A DNA stretch of 64,000 bases from Streptomyces cyanogenus (GCF_017526105.1 NZ_CP071839.1:1364001-1428000), one strand, 5' to 3'; positions 26,499 to 34,899 are shown, counted from the stretch's first letter. Made by a program: numbers and translations. Notes: generated by a model not told the origin, from the letters alone.

Positions 26499-26516
26499 GC
26501 GTACAAGTACGTACGC
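26499..26516. promoter_or_regulatory. GTAC-rich palindrome upstream of the LuxR gene
   Basis: GCGTAC AAGTAC GTACGC forms a perfect 6-6-6 inverted repeat about 43 bp before the LuxR-type start. It may be an operator. The rest of 26336-26558 shows no gene. Confidence 0.4.
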
Positions 26517-26558
26517 CCGCGGGGAGGACGAGTACGCGAGGCAACCGGAGAGGAACCC

Positions 26559-27374
26559 GTGCGGCTGGAGAAGGCCTACGAGCGCATGATGGCCGTCGCC
26601 GTGGCGGCCCTGCACGAACAGGAACCCGAGCTGCTGTGGCCGCTGCTGGCCGGCACGCTGGCCGAGGTGTGCGGGGGTGAGACGGTCATCCACAAGCCGG
26701 ACGACTGGAGCGAGCGCAGCGGCACCATCGGCACGGTGCCCGACGGGGCAGCCGCGGAGCTGGCCCGGCTCGGGGAGGCCGACGTCGCCCTGCTGCGCGC
26801 GGGCTACCCCTTCGCCGGTCACTACGGGCCCGGAACCGACCGGACACCGGTCACCGCGCACCGGGCGGCGGGCCGTACCTGGCCGCACAGCCCGACGGCG
26901 CGCCTGCTCCGCGAGGTCCTCGACGTCGACCACGTGCTGGGAGTGCCGCTCCCGGGAAGCTCGGCGCCGATCACCGGGTGCCTCGTGTACCGCGCCGGTA
27001 CGGACTTCACCGACGACGAGCTGGTCGTGGCCGAGCGCGCCCAGCCGCTGCTGACGGCGGTCGAGCGGCAACGGCAGCTGCTGGTGGAGTGGCGGCGGGT
27101 GCTCGGCCCGTCCGGCGCGCCGCAGGAGCGGGCGGCGGACTGCGCGCTGACCCCGCGGGAGACCGCCGTGCTGCTGTTGCTCACCGACGCGCTCACCGCC
27201 GACGCGATCGGCCGCCGCCTCGGCATCTCGGTCCGCACGGTGCACAAGCACGTCGAGAACATCTACCGCAAGCTGGGCACCCGCGACCGCGTCGGCACGG
27301 TGCTGCGCGCCCAGCGCCTCGGCCTGGTGCCGTCGCCCGGATCGGCGCAGGCCGCCTGGGCCCGCCGTACCTGA
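26559..27374 (+). CDS. LuxR-family transcriptional regulator
   Basis: Regulator of 271 aa with a C-terminal LuxR/NarL helix-turn-helix at about residues 195-250: LTPRETAVLLLLTDALTADA, IGRRLGISVRTVHKHVENIY, RKLGTRDRVGTVLRA. The first 190 residues form an unassigned sensory region, possibly GAF-like (CLVYRAGTDFTDDELVVAER), with no receiver Asp or kinase partner visible. Starts at GTG (VRLEKAYERMMAVAV) with GGAGAGGAA upstream; the long in-frame extension to 26340 crosses the promoter and palindrome and is discarded. It stands alone and converges with yjbQ. Ligand and targets unknown. Confidence 0.87.
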   Translation: MRLEKAYERMMAVAVAALHEQEPELLWPLLAGTLAEVCGGETVIHKPDDWSERSGTIGTVPDGAAAELARLGEADVALLRAGYPFAGHYGPGTDRTPVTAHRAAGRTWPHSPTARLLREVLDVDHVLGVPLPGSSAPITGCLVYRAGTDFTDDELVVAERAQPLLTAVERQRQLLVEWRRVLGPSGAPQERAADCALTPRETAVLLLLTDALTADAIGRRLGISVRTVHKHVENIYRKLGTRDRVGTVLRAQRLGLVPSPGSAQAAWARRT

Positions 27375-27422
27375 CCCGGGCCCGGCGGACGCCCGGCCCG
27401 CCGTACACACCCTCGGAGGGGC

Positions 27423-27845
27423 TCAGCCCAGGAAGCTCAGCCGGACCCGGCGGTCGGGGTTGTCCTTGTTGGTGTCCACCAGACACACCGACTGCCAGGT
27501 GCCCAGTTCCAGGCGCCCGCCGATCACCGGGAGGGTCGCGTGTGGCGGGACGATGGCGGGCAGGACGTGGTCGCGGCCGTGGCCTGGGCTGCCGTGCCGG
27601 TGCTGCCAGCGGTCGTCGGCGGGGAGCAGCGTGTGCAGGGCCGCGAGAAGGTCGTCGTCGCTGCCGGCACCCGTCTCGATGACGGCGATCCCGGCGGTGG
27701 CGTGCGGGACGAAGATGTTGAGCAGACCGTCACGGCCGGCCGCCGCCTCCCGCAGGAACTCCTCGCAGTCGGCGGTGAGATCGACGACGCGCTCCCGGGA
27801 ACCGGTGGAGACGTGCAGCATGCGTGTGGTGAAGGCATCGGACAT
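27423..27845 (-). CDS. YjbQ/UPF0047-family protein
   Basis: Protein of 140 aa of the YjbQ family, small trimeric beta-proteins with weak thiamine-phosphate-synthase activity in characterised members. Conserved blocks are VDLTADCEEFLREA, LLNIFVPHATAGIAVIETGAG (H of PHATAG), LLPADDRWQHRHG, LPAIVPPHATLPVIGGRLEL and LGTWQSVCLVDTNKDNPDRR. The metal-site His residues of PHATAG, WQHRHG and PHAT are all present. The ATG at 27845 follows AGGATGGGGGC. It is divergent from the leader-peptide/sulfonate locus. Physiological role is not established. Confidence 0.87.
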   Translation of the reverse strand: MSDAFTTRMLHVSTGSRERVVDLTADCEEFLREAAAGRDGLLNIFVPHATAGIAVIETGAGSDDDLLAALHTLLPADDRWQHRHGSPGHGRDHVLPAIVPPHATLPVIGGRLELGTWQSVCLVDTNKDNPDRRVRLSFLG

Positions 27846-27966
27846 GCCCCCATCCTGACCCATACGCCGGTTCTCACACCCCGCGGCGCCGCCGATTTCG
27901 AGACGGGTGGTCCACTGCGCGAGACACCGTTGACCAGCCCGCTTCCATCTGGCTACGTTCTGCCGC

Positions 27967-28050
27967 ATGTTGTGTTCAGCCCTGCTCACCACGCGCGGTC
28001 ACATCGACCTGCTGCGGGTGGCCTCCGCCGCTTGTCGCCGCGGCTGCTGA
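27967..28050 (+). CDS. Cysteine-containing leader peptide (27 aa)
   Basis: Short ORF MLCSALLTTRGHIDLLRVAS followed by AACRRGC. It matches the actinobacterial 'putative leader peptide' pattern R-x-H-[IV]-D-L-L-R-V-A-S-A, which commonly precedes sulfur-assimilation genes. It holds three Cys codons, two of them in the last five residues. By analogy with cysteine-responsive upstream ORFs in mycobacteria, ribosome stalling at Cys codons when cysteine is scarce would de-repress the downstream genes. It sits 142 bp before a sulfonate-type ABC operon, now partly decayed. No strong Shine-Dalgarno site is visible, so it may be leaderless. Confidence 0.75.
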   Translation: MLCSALLTTRGHIDLLRVASAACRRGC

Positions 28051-28079
28051 CGCCCTTCTTCCTCTCTCCTTTCCTTGTG

Positions 28080-28096
28080 CGGGCCCTGTCGGCCCG
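28080..28096 (+). promoter_or_regulatory. Candidate attenuator hairpin after the leader peptide
   Basis: Six-bp stem CGGGCC / GGCCCG with a 5-nt loop, 29 nt past the leader stop codon and preceded by a C/T-rich tract (CTTCTTCCTCTCTCC). It could be a Rho-independent or attenuation element; the short stem makes this tentative. Confidence 0.4.
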
Positions 28097-28192
28097 TCCC
28101 TGTGTCACGCTCGCCCACTGTTGAACCCTGCATGACATAGAGGCCCCGGACGCCGCGTTCCTCACTCCCGGCTTCCTCCCCGTGGAGCACCC

Positions 28193-28626
28193 ATGAGCAT
28201 CAGTCATGCCCCACCCCGCGACGGTTCACTGCCGTCGGTGATGGGGACCTCGCTCCGACAGCTAGCGTTCGGACTGCTCTTCGGCACCGTGACCGGCACC
28301 GGACTCGCCCTGCTCCGGCCTGTTGCGGATCGGCGAGGATCTGGTGGACCGCCGGTGCAGATGCTGCGGACGGTGCCGTTCGCCGGTCTCATCCCGCTGT
28401 TCGTCATCTGGTTCGGGATCGGCGAGACCCCGGAGATCGCCATCATCACGCTCGGCGTGACCTTCCCGCTCCACCTCGGACGGTGCAGGCACGGGACTTC
28501 CTGCGGACCGACGTGATCGTGGCCTGCCTGATCGTCTACGCCTTCCTCGGCCTGCTCGCCGACTTCACCGTCCGCTCCCTCGAAAGGCTGCTGCTGCAAT
28601 GGCGACCGACGTTCACCGGCCGGTGA
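28193..28626 (+). pseudogene. ssuC: Sulfonate-type ABC permease (ssuC-like), degraded
   Basis: Remnant of an inner-membrane permease for a nitrate/taurine/sulfonate-type importer. The reading starts SLRQLAFGLLFGTVTGTGLA; then GLLRIGEDLVDR appears out of frame at about 28318-28352, flanked by two compensating single-base shifts. The sequence continues in the first frame with QMLRTVPFAGLIPLFVIWFG and IAIITLGVTFPLHL, then jumps near 28483 into another frame at VQARDFLRTDVIVACLIVYA. The 70-80 residues normally between them, including the EAA loop that contacts the ATPase, are missing. It ends WRPTFTGR and overlaps the ssuB start. The product cannot be functional. Confidence 0.85.
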
Positions 28627-29330
28627 CCCGGCACGCGGTGCATGTCGAGGGGCTGACCCGCTCCTTCGACGGCCGCGCGGTCATCGACGACCTCCGACTC
28701 GACATCGCGCCCGGCGAGTTCGTCGCCCTGCTCGGGCGCAGCGGCTGCGGCAAGTCGACCCTGCTGCGCATCCTCGCGGGCCTCGACCGGGACATCACGG
28801 GCACGGCCCTGGTCCCGCGCCGCCGGGCCGTCACCTTCCAGGCACCCCGGCTCATGCCGTGGAAGAAGGTGTGGCGCAACGTGCTGCTGGGGCTGCCGGG
28901 CAGACCCGAACGCTCCCTCGCCGAGCGGGCCTTGGACGAGGTCGGCCTCGGCCACCGCGTCGACGCCTGGCCGAAGACCCTGTCCGGTGGCGAGGCCCAG
29001 CGCGTCTCCCTGGCCCGCGCGCTGGTGCGCGAGCCCGAACTGCTGCTGCTCGACGAGCCGTTCGACGCCCTCGACGCCCTGTCCCGGGTCAAGGCCCAGC
29101 GTCTGGTCGGAGAGTTGTGGCAGCGCCGGGGCTGCGCGGTGCTGCTGGTCACGCACGACGTGGAGGAGGCGGTGCTGCTCGCCGACCGGGTCCTGGTGAT
29201 GACCGGCGGCCGGATCGCCCACGAGCAGCGCATCGACCTGGACCGGCCGCGCGAGATCACCGACCCCCGGTTCGCCGCCCTCCGTGCCCGCCTGCTCGAA
29301 CGGCTCGGCGTCGACACCGCCGCCGCCTGA
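28599..29330 (+). CDS. ssuB: Sulfonate/nitrate-type ABC transporter ATPase (ssuB-like)
   Basis: ATPase subunit of 243 aa for the adjacent SsuABC-type importer. Intact nucleotide-binding motifs: Walker A GRSGCGKST at 46-54, Q-loop Q81, signature LSGGE at 128-132, Walker B LLLLDEP at 148-154 with FDALDALSR after it, and H-loop H186 in VTHDVEEA, where ADRVLVM follows as in SsuB/TauB. The start overlaps the end of the broken permease by 28 bp. Although the gene is intact, both its membrane partner and its binding protein are pseudogenes, so it either has no function here or serves another permease. Confidence 0.88.
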   Translation: MATDVHRPVTRHAVHVEGLTRSFDGRAVIDDLRLDIAPGEFVALLGRSGCGKSTLLRILAGLDRDITGTALVPRRRAVTFQAPRLMPWKKVWRNVLLGLPGRPERSLAERALDEVGLGHRVDAWPKTLSGGEAQRVSLARALVREPELLLLDEPFDALDALSRVKAQRLVGELWQRRGCAVLLVTHDVEEAVLLADRVLVMTGGRIAHEQRIDLDRPREITDPRFAALRARLLERLGVDTAAA

Positions 29331-29359
29331 ACGCCCACCCGAACGCGAACGGGACCGCC

Positions 29360-30183
29360 ATGCGACGACGGCTCGCCCCCGCCGCACTGCTCGTCCCCTC
29401 CGCCCTGCTGCTCACCGCCTGCGGCGGTGGCGAGCCGAAGGACCTGCACTACAAGATCAAGTGGTCGACCTTCACCTCCGGGCCGCCGCTGCTGGAGGCC
29501 GTGGACGCCAAGGCCGTCGACATCGGCGGCGTCGGCAACACCCCGCCCGTCTTCGCGGCCGGCGCCGGCTCCAGGATCACCGTCGTGGCCGCCTGGCACG
29601 GCACCTCCAGGGGCGACGCCGTCCTGGTGCCGAACGGCTCCGAGCTGACCAGGCCCCGGCAGCTCAAGGGCAGGTCCAATCACCGTCGCACAGGACTCCT
29701 CCGCGCACCACCAGCTGGTCGCCTCGCTCAGGGCGGCCGGGCTGAGCCTGTCCGACGTCCGGGTCGAGTACCTCCAGCCGGCCGACGCGCTCGCCGCGTT
29801 CACCTCCGGCAAGGTCGACGCGTGGGCGGTCTGGGACCCGTACACCTCGCAGATCCTCCAGGCCGCGCAGGGGCGCGTACTCACCACCGGTGACGGCATC
29901 ACCAACGCCCTCACCTTCCAGGTCGCGGCTCCCGCCGCCCTGGAGGACCCGAAGAAGGCCGCCGCCGTCAAGGACTGCCTGGTACGGCTGCGGCGGGCCA
30001 CCGCCTGGGTGTACGACCCCCCGGAGGAGTGGGCCAAGGTGTGGTCCCAGGACACCGGACTGCCCTACGAGGTGGCACTGGCCTCCGTGAAGCACTCATC
30101 CCGGGGAAGGTGGACTTCGCCGACTTCGTCGACCGGCGCTACAACGGCGGCCTGCCGCCGTCGACGCCCCGGCCAAGGGCTGA
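29360..30183 (+). pseudogene. ssuA: Sulfonate-type ABC substrate-binding protein (ssuA-like), degraded
   Basis: Remnant of an extracytoplasmic binding lipoprotein. A signal peptide with lipobox LLLTAC leads to GGGEPKDLHYKIKWSTFTSG, with the family's N-terminal strand (about 25-35 residues) missing. AKAVDIGGVGNTPPVFAAGA follows. Near 29675 a frameshift moves the reading to ITVAQDSSAHHQLVASLRAA, then FTSGKVDAWAVWDPYTSQIL and WVYDPPEEWAKVWSQDTGLP. At about 30092 a deletion of some 40 residues joins to LIPGKVDFADFVDRRYNGGL in another frame, and a further shift would give the natural end DAPAKG at 30183. Multiple lesions make sequencing error an unlikely sole cause. Confidence 0.85.
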
Positions 30184-30225
30184 GCTGCCGGGAAGAGCCG
30201 CGCCCGGCCCACTGTTGGTTGAGGC

Positions 30226-31302
30226 GTGAACCAAGTGCACGAGGTCGAGGTCGTCGTGATCGGCGCAGGCCAGGCCGGTTTGGCCGCCGCCTACCACCTG
30301 CAGCGCACCGGTTTCGAGCCGGGCCGCGATGCCGTGGTCCTCGACCACTCCCCCGGTCCGGGGGGCGCCTGGCAGTTCCGGTGGCCCTCGCTGACCTTCG
30401 GCAAGGTGCACGGGATGCACGCGCTGCCCGGCATGGAGCTGGCCGGCGCCGACCCGGCTCGGCCCTCGGCCGAGGTCGTGCGGGAGTACTTCGACCGGTA
30501 CGAGCGCACCTTCGACCTGCGGGTACGGCGGCCCGTGGACGTGCGGGCGGTGCGCGAGGGCAGCGGAGGGCGGCTGCTCGTGGAGACGTCGGACGGCACC
30601 TGGGCGACGCGGGCGCTGATCAACGCGACCGGCACCTGGGACCGGCCGTTCTGGCCGCGCTACCCCGGCCAGGAGACCTTCCGGGGGCGGCAGTTGCACA
30701 CCGCGCAGTACACCGGTCCCGAGCGGTTCACCGGGCAGCGGGTCGTGGTCGTCGGCGGTGGTGCCTCGGCCACCCAGCATCTGCTGGAGCTGGCCCCCTA
30801 CGCCGCCGCGACCACCTGGGTCACCCGGAGGCCCCCGGTCTTCCGCGACGGGCCGTTCGACCAGGAGGCGGGCCGTGCCGCCGTCGCGCTGGTGGAGGAC
30901 CGGGTGCGTCAGGGGCTGCCGCCGCGCAGCGTGGTCTCGGTCACCGGGCTGCCGCTGAACGACGCGATCCGGCAGGGCCTCGCGGACGGGGTGCTGGACC
31001 GGCAGCCGATGTTCGACCGGATCACCCCGGACGGCGTGGAGTGGCGGGACGGCCGTCGGGTCGACGCCGACGTGATCCTGTGGGCGACCGGGTTCCGGGC
31101 CGCGCTCGACCATCTCGCCCCGCTGCGGCTGCGCGAGCCGGGCGGCGGGATCCGGGTGGAGGGCACCCGAGCGGTCGCCGATCCGCGGATCCACCTGGTC
31201 GGCTACGGCCCCTCGGCCAGCACCGTCGGTGCCAACCGGGCCGGGCGGGCTGCCGTCCGGGACATTCGGCGGCTGCTGGCGCAGGACCCGGTCGCCGCCT
31301 GA
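30226..31302 (+). CDS. Flavin-containing NAD(P)H monooxygenase-like protein
   Basis: FAD/NAD(P)-binding oxidoreductase of 358 aa in the CzcO/YhiN-like flavoprotein monooxygenase group. The FAD Rossmann motif VVIGAGQAGLAAAYHLQRTG is near residue 10; PGPGGAWQFRWPSLTF is typical of FMO-like enzymes; a second Rossmann VVVVGGGASATQHLLEL lies near 173; VILWATGFRAALDHL is the conserved ATG-GF block; and VGYGPSASTVGANRAGR closes. A GTG at 30226 or 30235 is possible; I keep the first. It directly follows the decayed sulfonate operon and could once have been part of it (oxidative desulfonation), but this is speculation; substrate unknown. It converges with mltG, 12 bp apart. Confidence 0.86.
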   Translation: MNQVHEVEVVVIGAGQAGLAAAYHLQRTGFEPGRDAVVLDHSPGPGGAWQFRWPSLTFGKVHGMHALPGMELAGADPARPSAEVVREYFDRYERTFDLRVRRPVDVRAVREGSGGRLLVETSDGTWATRALINATGTWDRPFWPRYPGQETFRGRQLHTAQYTGPERFTGQRVVVVGGGASATQHLLELAPYAAATTWVTRRPPVFRDGPFDQEAGRAAVALVEDRVRQGLPPRSVVSVTGLPLNDAIRQGLADGVLDRQPMFDRITPDGVEWRDGRRVDADVILWATGFRAALDHLAPLRLREPGGGIRVEGTRAVADPRIHLVGYGPSASTVGANRAGRAAVRDIRRLLAQDPVAA

Positions 31303-31314
31303 GGCCGTGCCGGC

Positions 31315-32208
31315 TCACCTGCCCGACGGCTCCGGGGCGGGGGTGCCCAGCGGGCTGCTGCTCTGGGGCGGGCCCGACGCGGCACCCTGGTGGACGGCGT
31401 TGTACTCGGCCACGTTCCGCAGGTGCTCGTTGTAGTCCGCCGTGAAGCGCGTGTCCCCGGGCTTGATCGTGACGAAGTACAGCCAGTCGCCCGGCGTCGG
31501 GTTGAGGGCGGCGCGCATCGCGGCCTCACCGGGGTTGTCGATCGGCGTCGGGGGCAGGCCCATGCGCTGGTAGGAGTTGTACGGGCTCTCGATCCGGTCG
31601 CCGCTCTGACTGGTGCGGGCGGTGTCGCCGTTCAGCGCGTAGTGGATGGTCGAGTCCATCTGCAGCGGCATTCCGCTGTTCAGCCGGTTGAAGATGACCC
31701 GGGCGACCTTGCCCATGTCCGCCTTCGTCGAGGCCTCGGCCTGGACGATGCTGGCGATGGTGACCGTCTGGTAGACGTTCATCGCGTTGCGCTGTGCCCC
31801 GGCCGCGACGGGTGCGCCGTTGAACTTCTTGCCCGCCGTGTCGACCATGAGCTGCAGCAGGGACTGGGGTGTCGCCCCTTTCCGGACGGGATACTTCGCC
31901 GGGAAGAGATAGCCCTCCGGATTGCCCGCGGCCTCGTTCGGCAGTCTCAGCGGGGCCTTCTCCAGGGACTTGCGGGTGCTGCCCGGGGGCAGCCCGAGGG
32001 CCTTGTCGACCGCGTCGTAGATCTGGCCGGCGCGCCAGCCCTCCGGGATGACCATCGTGGCGGTCTTCTCCTGCGCGCCGCGGTCCGCCAGCGTCAGCAG
32101 CGGCACCGCCACGGCGGTGCCGGCCACGACGGCGCCGGTCACGAGGAGGGCGAGTCTGCCCCGGCGTGTCAGTCGGATCGTGCTCCGTGGCGGAGTGTTC
32201 GTCTGCAT
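31315..32208 (-). CDS. mltG: MltG-like endolytic murein transglycosylase
   Basis: Membrane-anchored enzyme of 297 aa that cleaves nascent glycan strands. One N-terminal helix (LALLVTGAVVAGTAVAVPLL, residues 19-38) follows a basic stretch. The YceG domain has IPEGWRAGQIYDAVDKALGL, EGYLFPAKYPV, catalytic glutamate E158 in ASIVQAEAST, ARVIFNRLNSGMPLQMDSTI, and SPYNSYQRMGLPPTPIDNPG with DWLYFVTIKPGDTRFTADYN. The C-terminus is a Pro/Ser-rich tail. It is shorter than the usual housekeeping MltG of Streptomyces and not next to aroE/alaS/ruvX genes, so it is probably a paralogue. Confidence 0.9.
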   Translation of the reverse strand: MQTNTPPRSTIRLTRRGRLALLVTGAVVAGTAVAVPLLTLADRGAQEKTATMVIPEGWRAGQIYDAVDKALGLPPGSTRKSLEKAPLRLPNEAAGNPEGYLFPAKYPVRKGATPQSLLQLMVDTAGKKFNGAPVAAGAQRNAMNVYQTVTIASIVQAEASTKADMGKVARVIFNRLNSGMPLQMDSTIHYALNGDTARTSQSGDRIESPYNSYQRMGLPPTPIDNPGEAAMRAALNPTPGDWLYFVTIKPGDTRFTADYNEHLRNVAEYNAVHQGAASGPPQSSSPLGTPAPEPSGR

Positions 32209-32252
32209 GCGGGCACGGTAATACGCATATCACGCTAAACCCGGCATTATGT

Positions 32253-34055
32253 TCAGTTCGTCGGTTGTAGTTGCGCGTCCCGGCGCACCAGGGCCGCGTA
32301 CCTGCCGTCGCGCTCCAGGAGCTCCTCGTGCGTGCCGCGCTCGGCGACGCGTCCGGAATCCAGCACCACGATCTGGTCGGCGCCACGGACGGTGGACAGG
32401 CGATGGGCGATGGTGATCGTCGTGCGGTCGGCCGACAGCGCGTCGATGGCCTCCTGGACGGCGGCTTCCGTGCGGGTGTCGAGCGCGCTGGTCGCCTCGT
32501 CCAGGATGAGGACCGGCGGGTCGCGCAGGATCGTGCGGGCTATCGCCAGGCGCTGCTTCTCGCCGCCGGAGAAGCGGTGGCCGCGTTCGCCCACGATCGT
32601 GTCGTAGCCGTCGGGCAGGGCGGCAATGTGGTCGTGGATCTGCGCCGCCTTCGCCGCCGCGTGCAGTTCCTCGTCGGTGGCGTCCGGCTTGGCGAAGCGC
32701 AGGTTCTCGGCGACCGAGGCGTGGAAGAGGTACGTCTCCTGCGAGACGACGCCGACCGCGCGGGCGAGGGTGTCGAAGTCCAGGTCGCGGACGTCCACGC
32801 CGTCCAGGGTGACGCGGCCGCCGGTGACGTCGTACAGCCGGGGCACCAGATAGCCGAGCGTGGACTTGCCGGCTCCGGTCGGGCCGACGACGGCGAGGCT
32901 GCCGCCGGCCGGCACGGTGACGTCGACGCCGTCGAGGACGGGGCCGCCCTTGTCGTCGTACCGGAACTCCACCTTCTCGAAGCGGACTTCGCCCTTGATC
33001 TGGTCGAGGCGGGCCGGCCGCTCGCGCTCGGTGATGTCGATCGGCAGGTCCAGGTACTCGAAGATGCGCTGGAAGAGCGCCAGGGAGGTCTGGATCTGGA
33101 CGCCGGTGGCGAGCAGGCTGACGGCCGGGCGGAAGAGGCCCTGCTGGAGCGAGACGAAGGCGACGATGGTGCCGAGCGAGACCTCGGGGCCACCGAAGGT
33201 GAGGGCGAGTCCGGCCGTCCAGTAGATGACGGCGGGCATCGCGGCCATGACGATCGTGATCACGGCCATGCGCCAGCGCCCGGCCATGTTGGATCTGACC
33301 TCCAGGTCGACCAGGCGTTCGGACTCCTCGGCGAAGGAGGCGGTCAGCGAGTCGGAGCGGCCCATGGTGCGGCCGAGCAGGATGCCGCTGACCGAGAGCG
33401 ACTCGGTGACCGTGGCCGCCATCGCGGCCATCTGCTTCTGCCGCTGGGTGGTGATCTTCTTGCGTTCGTTGCCGACGCGGCGGCTGATCCACACGAACAC
33501 CGGCAGCAGGAGAAGGGAGACGATGGTCAGCCGCCAGTCCAGGGCGATCATCGCGACGACGGTGGCGACCACGCTGGTGGCGTTGGACACCAGGGAGGTG
33601 GCGGTGGAGGTGACGGTGGCCTGCATGCCGCCGATGTCGTTGGCGATGCGGGACTGCACCTCGCCGGTGCGGGTGCGGGTGAAGAAGGCGAGCGACATGC
33701 GCTGGAGGCGGCCGTAGACCGCGGTGCGCAGGTCGTGCATGACCCGCTGGCCCACGGTGGTCGAGATCAGTGTCTGCAGTACACCGAAGACACTGGACAG
33801 GACGGCGCTCAGGACCATGCCGAGCACGAGGAGGCTCAGCAGGCCGGTGCGGCCCTGCGGGATGGCGACGTCGAGCGTCTCCCTCAGCAGGAAGGGCGTG
33901 GCCACCGAGACCAGCGAGGAGGCGCCGACGAGCAGGCCGACGACGGCGAGCCGCCCGCGGTAGGGACGGAAGAGCCGCAGGATGCGGCGCACCTGCCGGG
34001 GCTGTTCGCCGGCGTCGGCAGGTGGGGTCCAGGAGGGTTCACGGTCGGGGTGCAT
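32253..34055 (-). CDS. ABC exporter, fused permease-ATPase
   Basis: Half-size (homodimer-forming) type IV ABC exporter of 600 aa. Six transmembrane helices occupy residues about 35-330. The nucleotide-binding domain follows with Walker A GPTGAGKST at 391-399, Q-loop Q439, signature FSGGE at 495-499, Walker B VLILDEA at 515-521 and H-loop H551. All are canonical, so both ATP sites of a homodimer should work. TAGGAG precedes the ATG. It is divergent from a MarR-type regulator across a palindromic operator, typical of drug-inducible exporters; substrate unknown. Confidence 0.92.
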   Translation of the reverse strand: MHPDREPSWTPPADAGEQPRQVRRILRLFRPYRGRLAVVGLLVGASSLVSVATPFLLRETLDVAIPQGRTGLLSLLVLGMVLSAVLSSVFGVLQTLISTTVGQRVMHDLRTAVYGRLQRMSLAFFTRTRTGEVQSRIANDIGGMQATVTSTATSLVSNATSVVATVVAMIALDWRLTIVSLLLLPVFVWISRRVGNERKKITTQRQKQMAAMAATVTESLSVSGILLGRTMGRSDSLTASFAEESERLVDLEVRSNMAGRWRMAVITIVMAAMPAVIYWTAGLALTFGGPEVSLGTIVAFVSLQQGLFRPAVSLLATGVQIQTSLALFQRIFEYLDLPIDITERERPARLDQIKGEVRFEKVEFRYDDKGGPVLDGVDVTVPAGGSLAVVGPTGAGKSTLGYLVPRLYDVTGGRVTLDGVDVRDLDFDTLARAVGVVSQETYLFHASVAENLRFAKPDATDEELHAAAKAAQIHDHIAALPDGYDTIVGERGHRFSGGEKQRLAIARTILRDPPVLILDEATSALDTRTEAAVQEAIDALSADRTTITIAHRLSTVRGADQIVVLDSGRVAERGTHEELLERDGRYAALVRRDAQLQPTN

Positions 34056-34121
34056 GGGCTCCTACGGGGGTGAGGGGCGCCGGTCAGGGGGCGGCCGACG
34101 GTGACGGAACGGATCGTAGCT

Positions 34122-34144
34122 CATTGTTACCTATACTCACAATG
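34122..34144. promoter_or_regulatory. Palindromic operator between the ABC exporter and marR
   Basis: CATTGT and ACAATG flank TACCTATACTC, and a further half-site-like TATTGT lies at 34158. This AT-rich 40-bp island in very GC-rich DNA overlaps potential -10 elements for both divergent genes. It is the expected site for the MarR-family repressor. Confidence 0.65.
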
Positions 34145-34169
34145 AACGGCATCCTGTTATTGTTCCCGC

Positions 34170-34619
34170 ATGACCACCCCCGATCCGGACGGCCTGCTCG
34201 CCGAGCAGTTGCTACGGCTGACCCGCCGGGTGCACCGCATCCAGAAACGCCATCTGGAACAGCGAGACCTGGGCATCACCCCAGCACAGTCCCGGCTGCT
34301 GCGCACTCTCGCGCACTACGCCTCGCCCCCGCGCATGGCCGACCTGGCCGAGCGCCTGGAGGTCGTGCCCCGCGCGGTGACGACGCTGGTCGACGCGCTG
34401 GAGGCGAGCGGCAAGGTGCGGCGGGTGCCGGATCCGGCGAACCGGCGCGTGACCCGGATCGAGCTGACGGACGAGGGACGCGCGGCCCTGCGGGAACTGC
34501 GCGGCGCCCGGCGCTCGGCGGCCGAGGAGATCCTGGCACCGCTCACGGACAAGGAGCGCCAGGTGCTCGGCGTCCTGCTGGACACACTGATCGACGGGGA
34601 CGTTGCCCAGCGCTGCTGA
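34170..34619 (+). CDS. MarR-family transcriptional regulator
   Basis: Winged-helix repressor of 149 aa. Dimerisation helix LLAEQLLRLTRRVHRIQKRH, then the wHTH: ITPAQSRLLRTLAHYASPPR, MADLAERLEVVPRAVTTLVD and ALEASGKVRRVPDPANRRVT (wing), and a C-terminal helix. No Shine-Dalgarno site lies before the ATG, and a TATTGT 6 nt upstream suggests a leaderless transcript. It is divergent from the ABC exporter and most likely represses both itself and the pump until a ligand binds. Confidence 0.9.
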   Translation: MTTPDPDGLLAEQLLRLTRRVHRIQKRHLEQRDLGITPAQSRLLRTLAHYASPPRMADLAERLEVVPRAVTTLVDALEASGKVRRVPDPANRRVTRIELTDEGRAALRELRGARRSAAEEILAPLTDKERQVLGVLLDTLIDGDVAQRC

Positions 34620-34624
34620 ACTGT

Positions 34625-34660
34625 CGTGGCCTCCGCTCCGGAGACGGAGCGGGGGCCACG
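34625..34660 (+). terminator. Terminator after marR
   Basis: Fifteen-bp stem CGTGGCCTCCGCTCC / GGAGCGGGGGCCACG (one T-G wobble) with a 6-nt loop, five bases past the stop codon. Confidence 0.85.
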
Positions 34661-34899
34661 GCACATGCACGGCGAAGGTCAGCCGGCCTCGGGAGCGGCT
34701 CCTTCACGGTGAGGTGGCGGTCGACGTCGCCCGGCGAGGCGGCGGTCGGGGACGGCGCGAGGAAGGCCGAACCGGGCACGCCCGCCATGCCCTTGCCGGC
34801 CGGCACGAGCGTCGGAGGCCGTCGTCGAGCCCTTCGAAGACGCCCGCGTCACAGCCCCGTACGTCACGCCCGCGGCTGGCGCACCCCGCGCCGCAGGTG
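34661..34899. other. Intergenic stretch with no gene seen
   Basis: About 240 bp between the marR terminator and the end of the convergent PNGase-like gene. All frames give Arg/Pro/Ala-rich shadow sequence; a plausible but featureless minus-strand string (PTAASPGDVDRHLTVKEPLP) has no start context. I see no hairpin or repeat. Confidence 0.5.

Noticed and set aside
27999..28190. Minus-strand 63-codon frame opposite the leader peptide
   Set aside because: Charged low-complexity product with no start site; the plus-strand leader peptide explains the region.
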